Shown piece by piece: positions 53,249-64,000 of a DNA stretch of 64,000 bases. The notes under the pieces were generated by a model. It searched no databases. It was not told the DNA's origin and worked only from the letters and a program-made list of their open reading frames with translations. Made by a program: the position numbers and the translations under genes. Source of the stretch: Blepharisma japonicum (taxonomy: Eukaryota; Ciliophora; Heterotrichea; Heterotrichida; Blepharismidae); contig CATKHK010000111.1 of assembly GCA_949751835.1 (NCBI GenBank), positions 1 to 64,000 on the forward strand, given 5' to 3'. Position 1 is the first letter of the stretch, and each line of letters begins with the position of its first letter.

Positions 53249-54271
53249 TTATTCTGAACTCGTACTCTCTTCAAAAAGTGTTCCCCAGCCGTTTTCATAA
53301 GAATATTCTACCACATCTCCTTCAGAATTTAAGACATAAAGTTTGAATATCAAATTTCCTTCATCTACCCAGCCAGTTACAGATGAACTAACTCCTTCAA
53401 CTTCAAACTCACCTTTATACCAGCCGTTTCCACTTCCATAGCAATACTCCACGATATTTTGACCATCCCCTACATAAACTCTAACATCTCCTTCTCCCCA
53501 GGCAATTGCTGAAACTGCCTTTCCATAGGTAAAAAATCCAGCGCTATACCATCCGTATCCATCATCACACCATTCTTGAATAATTCCATCATGAGCTTGA
53601 TAAACTCTCAAGTGAGTACTACCATCATCTTTTGTCCAGGAAACAGCTGCTAAAGTTTCTCGTACGCAGTTATCGACTGGAATTCCAGTTGGTACGTCTG
53701 ATGTCTCCTCAACATTATCAGCGACTGAAGTTTCTCCACTTATGGTTTCTTCTTCACCAGGCTCTACTTCTTCTGATTCAGAAGTACTTGACTGCTCTTC
53801 TTCACTTGGCTGTTCTTCACTTGGCTCTTCTTCTTCAGGTTCTTCCTCTTCTGTCTCAGGTAAACCTGGTTCCTCTTCAGTGACTTCTTCCTCAGTTTCC
53901 TGCTCTTCAGGAAGTCCTGGCTGCTCTTCAGAGCCAGTTGATTCTTCTTCAGGTTCTGAAGTACTTGGCTCCTCTTCTGAAGGTTGCTCTGTCTCTTCAT
54001 TAACAAAAATTTGCGTTACATCAGCAGTGGCTTCTCCAGTTATCAAAGCTTCAAATTCATCTATTGTAATGCAGGAAGCACAAACAGTTCCAGCTTCTTC
54101 ATCAATAGTTATTCCAATTTCTACTTCTTCAGTAGAAACAGGCTCACTTGTTAATTCAATTTCTGCAGATTCTGAAGTAATTTCTAGTTCTGCTCCTTCT
54201 TGGCTAGTATGTGTGCTTAAACCTAGAATTAAATTGGCTAAGATCAAGACTAAGAATCCGTTTTTCAACAT
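53249..54271 (-). CDS. Secreted acidic protein with fucose-lectin-like beta-propeller repeats (copy B)
   Basis: The protein has 340 residues, same plan and strand as the gene at 51723-52580: leader MLKNGFLVLILANLILGL, the CxxCITIDEFEALITGEA block, acidic region and three propeller-like repeats. The lectin part differs at only a minority of positions from copy A, whereas the acidic Glu/Pro/Ser region is about twice as long here, with degenerate GLPE and SEE(Q/E)P units suggesting expansion by slippage. ATG 54271 is chosen; the frame has a few more codons upstream but no ATG. A recent tandem duplication is clear. Confidence 0.87.
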   Translation of the reverse strand: MLKNGFLVLILANLILGLSTHTSQEGAELEITSESAEIELTSEPVSTEEVEIGITIDEEAGTVCASCITIDEFEALITGEATADVTQIFVNEETEQPSEEEPSTSEPEEESTGSEEQPGLPEEQETEEEVTEEEPGLPETEEEEPEEEEPSEEQPSEEEQSSTSESEEVEPGEEETISGETSVADNVEETSDVPTGIPVDNCVRETLAAVSWTKDDGSTHLRVYQAHDGIIQEWCDDGYGWYSAGFFTYGKAVSAIAWGEGDVRVYVGDGQNIVEYCYGSGNGWYKGEFEVEGVSSSVTGWVDEGNLIFKLYVLNSEGDVVEYSYENGWGTLFEESTSSE

Positions 54272-54884
54272 AAAATATGACGGCAAAGGAATATTTTTAT
54301 GATTTATCCTCGAAAAAATGGAGATTAGAGCCGTTTTACAATAGATTTGATGAGTAATTCTTGTTTTTTTACAAATTTAAGGAGAATAATAATGTTTAAT
54401 ATAAAATTAAAAAAATGCAGAAAAATATCTAAAAGTTTTCATTAATAATGCTTTAATTGAAATTTAAAAAATATATATATCAAAGAAATTTGCAAAAGAA
54501 GGATTTTAAATGGAATTATGTAAATATTTTTATGAAAACTCCAATAAACTTTATAGTTGTTTTGCATTTATTTTCATTAAAATAAATTCATTTATGCTGC
54601 TTTAAGAAATAGAATTCTAAACACAGAATTATTATTTTAACTACTAAATTAATAAGAAAATAGGAATAGGAGAGTTTATAAATAAAATTACTTATATTAA
54701 CACTATGCTCCTTTTAGCATTCTATTTATTGACCACACTATATTGGCCAGTTAAGTGAAATTGATAGCTTTGATTCCCATTTATAATACTGCCCAGTATC
54801 TCAGATAACCAAAAAATTTCAAATTTTGGAACTTTTTTATTTTTATTATTTTAATTTCAGTAAAAGCTTAAATATAGATATATT
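54272..54884. other. Intergenic, nothing recognised
   Basis: AT-rich spacer on the 5' side of lectin copy B and the 3' side of the giant gene. No credible frame was seen. Confidence 0.5.
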
Positions 54885-57800
54885 TTATATCAAAGTAGTA
54901 TTCAACCTCCTATTCTTTGGCTCTATTCTTGGTAAATTTTGAATTGTTTTGTTTAAATCTCCAGCTTCAACTGGATTTCCTCCATGAGTAACCAAATGAA
55001 TATTCAGCTGTGCATTCTGTTCTTTTAATCTCTCAGATTCTGCCAGTAATTCTTGATATCTGTTTTTCCACAATGCTTCCCTATCTTTTCCTCCAATTTT
55101 ATTCATATCATCTCTCAGTATAACAACTTCATTAAATCCATCTAATTTCAGCTGCCTTTCTCTTTTAATTTTTTCCTCTAACATTTTTATTTTTGCTGTA
55201 TATTCATGAGATTTTTCTATATATTCAAGTGCACCTTCTGCTTCATTATTAAAAGTGTTTTTTAATTGCTTGTCTTGGATATAAAGTCCACGCAAAAACA
55301 TTTGGTTTTCGACCCTTTCTGCTGATTTTTGTTTTTTTACCTTAGCTTCTAACTCAATTATTCTCCTTCCTTTTGTGGTTTTAAATTGCTGCAGCCTTAA
55401 TCTTTGATTATTCATGTCTTCGATTTGGCCTTGCAAGTAGTCTGCTAGTTTTTCACCTGTGGCAAGATTTTGCTGAGTCAAAGAAAGCTCTTGCTTTAAT
55501 AAAGCTTCTCGCCTTTCGGATTCATTTATTTGCTCTCATAGATATTGATTAGACTGGAGGGTTTCTTTAAGCTCATTTATTTGTTTTTCTTTACGCTCTT
55601 TTATTCTATGTAGAATTCATTTATTCATAATACGAATTTTTATAATATTATCTTGCAGGCGCCTAAGTTCGTTTTTTTCTTTATTTTCTGTATCTTTTTT
55701 GTCATCGAGAATAAATTTTTGTAGTTCCATTGCTTTATGTTTCGAGGTTCCAGATTTAACTTCTAATAATAATTCTTCTTTTTTGTCATTCAAATTTGTT
55801 TTTAAAGTTTGAGCCATTTCGTTATAATAATCTTTATAGTTTTCTCTTACATCATTAGTTTTTCTACGTTTTTCTTGCAAATCTTCTTTAAAATCTTGAT
55901 ATATTAACTCATCGGTTTGCTTATACATATGCTTCATATTAGACTTTATCTCATTTAATTCTCTAAATGCTGAATCTAGTGTATAAATTAATTTATTGCC
56001 TCTTGTTGATATATTTGAATTGCAAAGTCCTTCAAAATTTGATTTAAATAACTCAAAGCTCTTTTTCACTGATTTTTCTTCTTTGGATAAGGCTTTTAGC
56101 TGGAAATTAAATAGCTGAGATTTTATTTGATTGGCTTCTTCTTTGATTCTAACCTCAGTTTCTGCATATTTTATTATGTGGCTAGCAAGCATTTTACTTA
56201 AATAATTTACGTCAGACAAAGCAAAAGTAAAGGATTTGCCTGATGTTGGAGCTTCTATTGCAGTTCCTCTATTTCTTATTTTATTTATAAAATTATGGAT
56301 ATCGCCAGGGCGGAGATCTTTTATATGGGTATTTTTATCAAAATTACAAGCAAACTCAGATTTTCCTGTTATCCCCATATCTAATCCTGTTGTATCTATA
56401 AGGGTGATTAATTGATATTGCAGTAGATTTATAGACTCTTTACACAAAGAAATCTGGAAAAATAATTTGAGGAACAAATTTTCTGGGAATTTTTGTTTTT
56501 GGGCAAGAAAAGAAGCCTTTGTCTTTATTGTATCATCATATTCCCTTATTAGTGACAAATAATCTTTCGAAGCAGAAGGGATATCGATTTCGAATTTATA
56601 TGAAAGCCATGATAATTTTAATTTCCAAGCTTCAAGTTCTATTTCTAGAGGTGTCACTGATTCTCCTTCTGATTTATTTTTATTTAAAATGATTTTTCTG
56701 CTATCTGTTTCTATCATAATAAATTTTTTAGAAAAATAATTTCTACATTCTTTGGAACAGTCTATAAAAGTGGACGATAATTTAAGCACTGATGATCCTG
56801 CTACAAACCCTAGGCTAAGATAGTTTTGGTTATCGGCAAATACCAAATTTTCACCTAAATTTATTAGAAAGCTTTCTGATGATTTAGCATTTGTAGAATT
56901 TTTTAACCCATGAATAAAATTGTTACGCTTTAACCTAAAATTTTCACAAATATTTTCTAATACTTCTTTCCCATCATTTTCATTATGATTTTCTAAGCAC
57001 CAATTCCAGCTTTCAAATATAGAAATTGCCATACACTGAAAAACTCTTTTTACTTCAAAAATAAGATATTTGGATTGCTCTATTTTATTTAAAGTCTGCA
57101 TTTCGTTTTGCATTTCTTTAAGAAAATCTATGATTTTTTTAAAAATTCCATACAAAACTAACTGAGGACTGCTTTCTTTTAACATTCTAAAAACTGCTAA
57201 TGCTCTATGATCTGTTTCTTCCTTTTCTTCAATTATTTTTCAATATTTATTTTTATATAATAATAAATCAACCATATTAGAAATATCTTTACCTGGTAGT
57301 GTCATACCATTGGAAAATAATAAAATCCCAAAAATCCTGCTCATGCTAATCAATAATTCTAAATAATTTTTCACTGAAGAGTTAAAATGCCAATCATTAG
57401 AAATTTTTATTGACGACCCATAGTTGAAATCATGGGAAACTGAATTTTTCAATAATAGATTTTTGAGTTTTTTATTGTAAATATCTGGGGTTTCTGCTAT
57501 TAAATAAGGATCCCAATCTACCCAACTCGCTTTTTCATTATTTGTGAAGCTAGGCAGTGCTAAAATATCTTCAATTGTTGGTATATATAAAATATTTATA
57601 ATTTTCCCTTCTTCGTCTATTAGCTCGCTTGGTTTTGGATTTTCCTCAATAAATGCTTTATATAAATCTTCTGGCACCAATTTCAAAAGTAGCCAATATT
57701 CGCTTAAAACCTTAATCACTTGTAATTTTATTGAATCATGATATGCTTCTCTCAGTACCTCATTGCAATAAGCCTGAATACACAAGCACCTTGTATATCT

Positions 57801-60800
57801 TACCACAAGATGTAAACTTTCTTCTTCAAAAATAGTTTTATATTTTTCTGCAATTCTTTTATAATTATTTTCAAGGTTTTCTCTGTGATTAAGTTTTTTA
57901 TGTTTTATATCAAAGCTAAACATACTTGCTTCACCTAATATTTTTATTTGGAGCCTTTTGACTTCTCTTTCAATTTTATCAGGAATTAGCCCTTCTCCTT
58001 TTCTCCCAAACATATTATTTCACTTTACTTTAGAAAGTTTTGGCACATAAGCTAAATCTCTTGCAAGCTCAATATCACAAATTTGTTTTTCTGAGTCTCC
58101 AATTGCAGCTTGATTCGTTTGTATAGCGATCATTAATAAATGCTTATTCATTATTTCGTATACAGTTACTGTTCTGATTTCTTCAATCCCACAGGTAAGA
58201 AATAAAGCCTTTAAAGCGTGGACATTCCCGAAATGCAAATTTGCTCTTAAACTTGGGTCGATTTCAAAAGCTGAAAGAGAAAAATCTATCCTTGAGCCTG
58301 GTCCTTCGTCGACACTTGTAGTTAAGTAAAACCCAATGTCTCAATTTGCAGCTGGAACTTCAGTGACATCTTTACCCATTATTTTGCATTGTGCAATATA
58401 AATTTCTTCTAAAACAGCTTTCTCATCAAGCGTCCTTTCTAATATTGATCGAAATTTTCAGATTTCTATAGAATTTGAATATAATTGAGGAAGACTAGGG
58501 ATATCACTATCAACAGGACCTTTCCTCCCATCAGCTAATAGACTTAATTTTGGTAGTAGTCTTCAATCTTTAACACTGATTTCTCTTTCAAGCTCTGAAA
58601 TAATTGTTGTCACAAGTTCCCCACGGTCTATCAAAATTTCATCAGGAAAATGCCCACGGTTTGAAAACTGAGAATACCTTCAATCATGCTGCGAAAATTC
58701 TCATGTTGCTTGCTCAAGAGCGCTTGAAAATAGCGGTGTTTCTATTTGATGTACTAAAGAAAGCTCATCAATACATTGTTGAAGAAGTGGCCATGCCTTG
58801 TGTATACAAGAAATTGCTTCAAAAATTTCAATTTCTCTGACACTTCCTGATGAATCGAAAGCTCTTGGAACATGAAGTGAGGAGGATCTTGTGTTTTCTA
58901 AAATTATATTAATAGTCTGAAAATGCTGTTGAAATGAATTTATGTGTGCCCAATAACTCTGTGTAAAATAAGACCCATTAAGAAAATATCTTGGTCTCAT
59001 TGCAATTAAATTTAAAATTTGCTTTGCAATGGTCCCTTGCATTTCTGCGTCTACGGCATGATCATATAATTCATTATATAAAAATACCAATTTTAATTTT
59101 TCTTCTTGGAATTTCAGCTCTTCATCAAGCATTTCTCCCAGCATTAAGTCTCTATCTATAGCTGGATAATTTTCTCCTTGGTCCTCACTCCACAGTTCAA
59201 ATTTATCAATATAAAAACTCCCTAATTTTTTTAATTCTTCTAGCAACTCATTAAAATCATCTACTGCTTCTTTATATAAAATATTATATCCAAACTCGTC
59301 TTGGACATAAATTTCTCCTTCTAAGGTTTCAATATTATTTTTTCTCCCATATAATTCTGCACATTTATCAGGCCAATAATGAGTGATATTTTCTTCTTCT
59401 ACATATTTATTGACATTTTCAAGTAATTTTGTTTTTTGGCTCTGCATTAAATCTTCCAAATCAAAAAAAATCCTTCTTTCAATAGACTTCATGGCATTTA
59501 AAATATTTAAAATCGACTGTTTTTGGAACCTTGATTTTAAAAGCCTCAATAAAAATAAACTTTTTATATTATGAATTGGGAGATCTATTTGTTCTTCAGG
59601 CTCTTGGGTGCTGCTTATATCTATATTAACATCGCTTATTAAATTTCCAAAATATCGTTTAAGTAAGTCTTCATAAGAAAGCCCGAGCTCACTGAGTAAA
59701 AACCCTCGTTTCATTGCACGCTCTACATAGGAGTGAGAAAATTCTTCAATAATTTTTGTGACGACTGATTGATCTTGAACTTCTAATACCAAAAAAGAGC
59801 TGTTTAACAAATTATCAATTTTTTCGAAATTTTTCAGCTGGGCTGACTGTTTTTTCTGCCAGGCTGGGATTGTAGGGGTTATTCTTGGATTTTTAGGCCA
59901 ATCAGTATTTTTTATATAAGTTGTTCTTACTGGTCTATTTCCTAAAGTTTGATAAGAGATAGGAACATATAGAGAATTTCTTCGTATAGTTTTGAACACT
60001 TTTGAAGCATTTACGTTTGATAGACGGTTTATGTCTAATTGATCTTGTTCAAATTTTTCTGCTGGGATCCAGTCAAGTCTTTTTGATTGATTTTGAAAAA
60101 TAATAGGGAATAAATTTGATATTTGGTAAAATAAAGAGCTCCCATTGTCTTCTTCAATGTTGGAAATTAATGCAAATTCTTTCCGAATTAAATCAAGAAT
60201 TTTCGCTAGTTGTTTTTTATTCAAAATAAAGATAGGTGGCCCATCAATTTCATCAACATGAGAATTCAGAAGTTGCTCGTTTAAATTCAAATGTTCTTCG
60301 GCAAAAGTCGAATGGATAGCTTTGGCCCTTTTCATGATTTCTCTTTGTTTTCTTAAGTTTCTCAAATTAATATTTGTCATGAGATTAACTACAAGTTTAT
60401 ACTCCCCGATATCCTCCCTTCCTGTAATTAATTTCATTCTTTCTATAGACCGTTGTTTAAGCTCATATAGAATTTCATTAGACCTTTTTCATATTTCTGA
60501 ACTATGAGATACTGAAAGCCACTTCAGTCTCTGAAGAAATCTGTCAATACTTTTATGGGCATTTAAATGGCTGGATTTTATATTGATGTAATCTTTGATA
60601 TAGCTGTCAAAAATTGAAGGGGTTTCGATGGCTTCTGTAATTGCAGCTTCATCTTCGCTTGTTAATAAGGAATAGCGCTTATTATAAAGCTTTAAAAGTT
60701 CAGTTAATTTTACTATTCTGTGATTTACTTGCTGATTTAGATGGTCAACGCGAACAAATTGTGATAAATGTGCCCAATTTAATAAGAATTTCAACTTGTA

Positions 60801-61148
60801 GTGCTTTATATAAGTAGATTGATTGTAATAGAATTCACTCAATATCTTGATAAAATTATCAGCACGAGGATTAGATTTCAATGATAAAAACTCTGTAAGA
60901 AGAGTGTCTGGATATAAAGGTATAGGAGGTGGACTAGGAATTTCAGACAATTTTTCTGTAAATTCGTCGCGAAATTTCCTTTGAAGGTCCGGATCTTTCA
61001 AGAAAATATGTTCTGGCGCCTTTTCTGAAAATTGAGTAAATTCTTTGTATCTGAATTTAAAATCTTTGTAGAGGTTGTATAAGTCACGGATCCTGCTTAT
61101 AAGGTAGCCTAATTCTTCTTCGTCTTTCAAATAACGTTCTTCATCCAT
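54885..61148 (-). CDS. Giant 2,087-residue coiled-coil protein, CCDC162-like
   Basis: Six open pieces lie in one frame joined by TGA Trp codons across 6,264 bases, with no TAA/TAG and no intron. The N-terminal 300 residues are helical with a Pro-rich patch (PSPPPIPLYPD). A large helical body follows. The most conserved-looking block is near residues 970-1150: LHFGNVHALKALFLTCG, TVYEIMNKHLLMIAIQTNQ (shortened), IELARDLAYVPKLSKVKW and YTRCLCIQAYCNEVLREAY. This block and the overall size resemble CCDC162/DUF4549-type ciliary proteins. The C-terminal 600 residues are coiled coil. A structural role in cilia is inferred; the family name needs a profile search. The gene itself is certain. Confidence 0.9.
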
Positions 61149-61598
61149 CTTTTATTAAAAAATACCTGAGTTTAATGAAATTAGCCTCTTCAAGCAGCAT
61201 TTACAATTCTCTTAGTTATATAACTGACTAAGATAAAGTTCAGAGCTTTAAAGATAACTTAGACAGCATTTCAAAGTTTCATCAAACCATTCCATTAATG
61301 CTTGGAAATGCAATAACTTTTTCATTTGATATTTGATGACATGCAAATATATTTTTATCAAATAAGACTAATATTTTGATCCAAAATTGCAGCCTTAGCT
61401 TAAAGAATTTAAACATGATTTAATTAGCCAATTCAAAGCTGCTAATCATAAAATGTATCTATAGCTTTATATTATATTGTAAAATTTAAAGTTTCTGTAT
61501 TACAATTTTCACCCGAACCATTATATTTCTTTATTTAAAGATTATATATTGCTCGATTTCATAGTAATATCAAATTATAACTTAATCAATTAAGTTAT
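61149..61598. other. Intergenic; one open stretch may be a decayed fragment
   Basis: At 61232-61423 a 63-codon plus-strand frame between TAA codons has balanced composition (for example FKDNLDSISKFHQTIPLML) but no start in place and no known family. Chance frames of this size are expected. Nothing else was seen. Confidence 0.3.
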
Positions 61599-61820
61599 TT
61601 ATTTTTTCTTAAAGTTTAATTTTGGGCTTTTATTTGGAGATACTGAACTAGGAGCAGTTTCCCTCTTATCAGTTAACTCTCCTCCATAAGACTCTTGAAT
61701 AACTAATGATAATTTCAATAATAATTCTTGCTGAATATTAAGTTCATCTTTTATAAGTGCTATTTTTCCATCAAGATAGTTAGAAACTTTTTCTTTCGTT
61801 TCAAGCCAACTTCTTTCCAT
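61599..61820 (-). CDS. Small hypothetical protein, 73 residues, helical
   Basis: A start-to-stop frame with an amphipathic helix (for example KVSNYLDGKIALIKDELN and LLLKLSLVIQESY) and a basic Ser/Pro/Lys tail. It may form a short coiled coil. The leader AAAATTATAATG fits other genes here. No family recognised; a microprotein or subunit of a larger complex is possible. Confidence 0.55.
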   Translation of the reverse strand: MERSWLETKEKVSNYLDGKIALIKDELNIQQELLLKLSLVIQESYGGELTDKRETAPSSVSPNKSPKLNFKKK

Positions 61821-61938
61821 TATAATTTTATTGAATTCTATTAATATACTCTATAAACACTCAAAAAATCAAAAATAATAATTTTAGTAAAACATCTACA
61901 ATAATTGAAATTTTTTATAATCTTTATCATCTTAGAAA

Positions 61939-62491
61939 ATGGGTGCTTGTTTTTCCTCTAAAAATCGCAAAAACGCAAGAGTATTCCACAATTAGACCTC
62001 AGCTGTAATGGAAGCCATTATTTCTGATAGTCCTTCCTTCGAATTTACAATTCTTGATAAGCAAGCTCGTTTAAAATATGTGAGATATAATATAGCTTAA
62101 TTGAACTTATTTACATCTGGCTGTATTTCTCAATCAAAAAGAAATAGTGGAAACTTTGATAAGGCAGGGTTTTGATGTAAATGCTCAAGATTGCCATGAG
62201 GAAACTCCTTTGCACTTGGCAGCAATTCAGCAGAATGAATCAATATATTCTATGCTTTTAGATGCAGGAGCTGATAATAACATTAAAAACGGGGTAATTT
62301 TCACTCAGAAAGGAGAAACAGCTACTTGTATTGCAAACTCAAATAGAAGGAGCTTTTCAACTGATTTACCAATATTCTCTAGCACTCCGTCAAAACATGA
62401 AGAAGATAGTCCTGTCAAGAATGAAGAAGATCATTTATTTAAATATGATACAGAATCCTCTCCCGGTAAATCTAAAAGATTATTTGATTAA
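61939..62491 (+). CDS. Lipidated ankyrin-repeat protein with two mini-introns
   Basis: Exons 61939-61980, 61996-62079 and 62096-62491 give 173 residues. The N-terminus MGACFSSKN carries Gly2 (N-myristoylation) and Cys4 (palmitoylation). After about 40 residues come ankyrin repeats: WTYLHLAVFLNQKEIVETLI and CHEETPLHLAAIQQNESI, then GADNNIKNG; the Trp in the first is encoded by TGA. The C-terminal 60 residues are Ser/Glu-rich and disordered. A membrane-tethered adaptor is inferred. The two introns are needed to reach the start; without them only the last exon is open. Confidence 0.85.
61981..61995 (+). other. 15-nt intron 1 of the ankyrin gene
   Basis: GTATTCCACAATTAG, phase 0; ends in an in-frame TAG and removal links NAR to TSAVM. 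Confidence 0.88.
62080..62095 (+). other. 16-nt intron 2 of the ankyrin gene
   Basis: GTGAGATATAATATAG. The 16-nt length shifts the frame, so the ankyrin repeat LNWTYLHLAV is reached only if it is removed. Confidence 0.88.
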
Positions 62492-62894
62492 ATAGAAAAA
62501 ATTATTAATGCTTTCCTTATATTTGGCGATATTATTATTGGTCTGCATATATAAATTAGTTTTTATGCATGCTATTTAGTAGTTAAATAATAGAAATGAA
62601 ATTTAATTTTTTAAAAAATATTTAATGAGATTGATCTAATTATATATTTACTAAAATAACTTAAATGGATATTTAGATTCGATACAAAAATGGCTTCTAT
62701 AGCCAAAAATTTCTCCAAAATAAATAGGTTAATCTCAAAATCTATATCAATTAAAGGATTAGGCAAAAAAGAAAAAATATCAAGTCTTGCAAGAATTTTT
62801 ATTTTATAAATTAAATTTTGGGAAAATATACTAATAAAATTTTTAAAACGAATATATATCCTCCACTACTAGCAATAAAAATTCAATCGAATTC
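62492..62894. other. Intergenic with one short possible gene
   Basis: AT-rich spacer between converging genes. It contains the 39-residue frame listed at 62690-62809; nothing else is visible. Confidence 0.45.
62690..62809 (+). CDS. Possible microprotein, 39 residues
   Basis: ATG after an ACAAAA leader opens a 39-codon frame ending in TAA. It is basic and amphipathic (MASIAKNFSKINRLISKS, then KGLGKKEK). Short frames arise by chance here; the leader and composition are the only support. Confidence 0.25.
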   Translation: MASIAKNFSKINRLISKSISIKGLGKKEKISSLARIFIL

Positions 62895-63608
62895 TTAAAT
62901 TAATCGCGTCCTACACATAGGACACACTCCTTTTACAGCCACCCAGTCCTTTAAGCATTTCACATGAAAATTATGATCACATGGCAACACCATGCACTTT
63001 GTATTAGGACTAATATCTTCTAAACAAATTGAGCATAATCCTTCTCCCTGGGGTAGTTTTATGTACATTTCTAGCTGCTCTTTTGTAAGCTAAATAAATT
63101 TTACTGTATAACTTTGTGGAGTTTGGTCAGACATCAGGGTTCTTAGCTGTCTGAAATACATTGCAGTATAAACCAACCCAGCGAGGACTTTTAAAAATCC
63201 GATATTTATAAAGACCGTCGCCAGAATTCCAGTTGGCTTATCCCAATAGTCAGGGTTACTTGTAAGTTGTGACGACAATGCGATCACCATCACAAACCGA
63301 AAACTGCGTAAATTTTACCATTCATAGCTAAGCTGCACAGACCTTACAAAATAAGGCGATAATCGGCCATGAAAATGTAAGCATTTCCGAGCAAGTAAAG
63401 AACATAAAAATAAGAACTCATAAGCCTCAATAATCGCATATATAATCATGAATAAGTCAACTAATCCTCCACAATCTTCAGGCAGCAGGGATAAGAGAAT
63501 TGTAATGGCAACAATTTTTCCTAGGGTGTAGAATAAGTAAAGCCCAAGAAATTCTCTACTTTGGCATTCTGGGAAGCCAGGCAATACTTGAGTATTTGAT
63601 ACCTCCAT
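62895..63608 (-). CDS. Multi-pass membrane RING-H2 E3 ubiquitin ligase, two 15-nt introns
   Basis: Exons 63319-63608, 63105-63303 and 62895-63089 give 227 residues. Four hydrophobic segments are seen in the N-terminal 160 residues (for example YLFYTLGKIVAITILLSLL and ILATVFINIGFLKVLAGLV). The C-terminal RING-H2 has all ligands: C-x2-C in CSICLED, C in MVLPC, H in DHNFHVKC and C-x2-C in CPMC, with the D-W pair of E2-binding RINGs (LKDW). It should ubiquitinate membrane or ER/endosomal clients. Both introns hold in-frame stops; without splicing the RING appears detached. Confidence 0.92.
63090..63104 (-). other. 15-nt intron 2 of the RING-H2 gene
   Basis: GTAAAATTTATTTAG, phase 0; joins PQSYT to LTKEQLEMY just before the RING domain. 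Confidence 0.9.
63304..63318 (-). other. 15-nt intron 1 of the RING-H2 gene
   Basis: GTAAAATTTACGCAG; contains an in-frame TAA and its removal joins QLSYE-C to FRFVMVIALS. Confidence 0.9.
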
Positions 63609-64000
63609 TTATTATATAAAAGAAGCGATTAAAAAATATGGGACCAGTGAAAAAGTGGGAAGAAGAGAGAAAAATACGAGAAAAAGTAAGTCAGATTGCA
63701 AAGATGGAGAAAAGATGGATTTTTAAAAAGGATGCAGAAATTTAAAATTTTTCTGGAATTTTCTATTTAAACTGGGATATAAAGATAATGCTTAGGGATT
63801 GGTAAAAAAATGAAAAAAGGAATTCAAATGCTCATTTTAATTGATATTTTAATTAAAAAGCCAAGTTTCTTTATAATTATCAAAAATAAATAGCATAATG
63901 ATATTTATAATAAATACATTTATTTAAAAATCCTGAATTTCCTTATATCCTAAAGATTCCTAACATATTTAATCTCATAAATGTCAGACTGGCATTCCCA
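63609..64000. other. Intergenic; possible short divergent gene
   Basis: AT-rich end of the window. It contains the 35-codon frame listed at 63638-63745; no other gene can be supported before the window ends. Confidence 0.45.
63638..63745 (+). CDS. Possible microprotein, 35 residues
   Basis: ATG (AAAAAATATG context) to TAA, reading MGPVKKWEEERKIREK and more; highly charged and helical. The stretch has clearly more G and less T than its flanks. It starts 29 bases from the divergent RING-H2 gene, a spacing similar to that at eEFSec. It could be complete or a first exon. Confidence 0.35.
   Translation: MGPVKKWEEERKIREKVSQIAKMEKRWIFKKDAEI

Noticed and set aside
53742-54302. 186-residue Ser-rich plus-strand frame
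   Set aside because: It is the antisense of the Glu/Ser-rich spacer of lectin copy B; the composition is the mirror of the acidic codons.
1-64000. tRNA, rRNA, CRISPR arrays, telomeric repeats
   Set aside because: Both strands were scanned for tRNA B-box-like and rRNA signatures, direct-repeat arrays and telomere-like ends; none was convincing by eye.
1-64000. Transposons, retroelements or virus-like elements
   Set aside because: No transposase, reverse transcriptase, integrase or capsid motif and no long terminal repeats were recognised.

Overview
The window looks like macronuclear-type DNA of a heterotrich ciliate, most probably Blepharisma or a close relative. Three independent signals in the sequence support this. 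(1) TGA is read as tryptophan: many genes stay open only if TGA is sense, and it falls on conserved Trp positions. Examples are the NF-YC histone fold, and thioredoxin domain 1, where TGA sits opposite TGG in domain 2 of the same protein. (2) Only TAA and TAG end genes. (3) Frames are interrupted by 15-nt introns (one of 16 nt) of the form GT...AG; nine were found. The DNA is AT-rich, intergenic gaps are short, and no transposon, virus-like element, CRISPR array, tRNA, rRNA or telomeric repeat was recognised.

Layout. 1-8.7 kb: a double-thioredoxin/ZZ-finger gene (with the 3' flank of a probable paralog at the window edge), poly(A)-binding protein, an IQUB-like axonemal protein, a basic hypothetical gene and a dead patatin fragment. 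8.7-16.8 kb: a FYVE coiled-coil protein, an F-BAR/TBC fusion, a BPI/LBP-like lipid-binding protein, an MFS transporter and a Nek kinase. 17.8-31.2 kb: a DMT transporter, a Cramped-like chromatin protein, an EF-hand/PH/kinase protein (CDPK7-like), a PX-START protein, lysine-ketoglutarate reductase, a MICU-like EF-hand protein, a coiled-coil protein, the selenocysteine elongation factor eEFSec and a divergent small gene. 31.3-45.9 kb: a TPR protein, a cysteamine/cysteine dioxygenase, 2-hydroxyacyl-CoA lyase, several orphan membrane and cytosolic proteins, a lipidated microprotein, a MYND-finger/kinase fusion and an atypical SDR. 46-54.3 kb: ribosomal protein uS11, a Jhy-like protein, NF-YC, a two-EF-hand protein, a membrane J-protein, a TPR/IQ protein and a tandem pair of secreted lectin-like proteins. 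54.9-63.8 kb: one 2,087-residue CCDC162-like protein, small genes, an ankyrin protein and a membrane RING-H2 ligase.

The genes are not an operon and form no single pathway; strands alternate. Themes that recur are phosphoinositide and membrane traffic (FYVE, PX-START, F-BAR/TBC, PH-kinase), calcium signalling (EF-hand kinase, MICU, small EF-hand and IQ proteins), redox and oxygen chemistry (thioredoxin, thiol dioxygenase, eEFSec) and cilia (IQUB, Jhy-like and CCDC162-like proteins, Nek). The points most worth a second look are eEFSec in a genome that reads UGA as Trp, the tandem lectin pair, and several unusual domain fusions. Gene models were made by hand, joining frames through TGA and removing the 15-16-nt introns; family names come from motif recognition without a database search.
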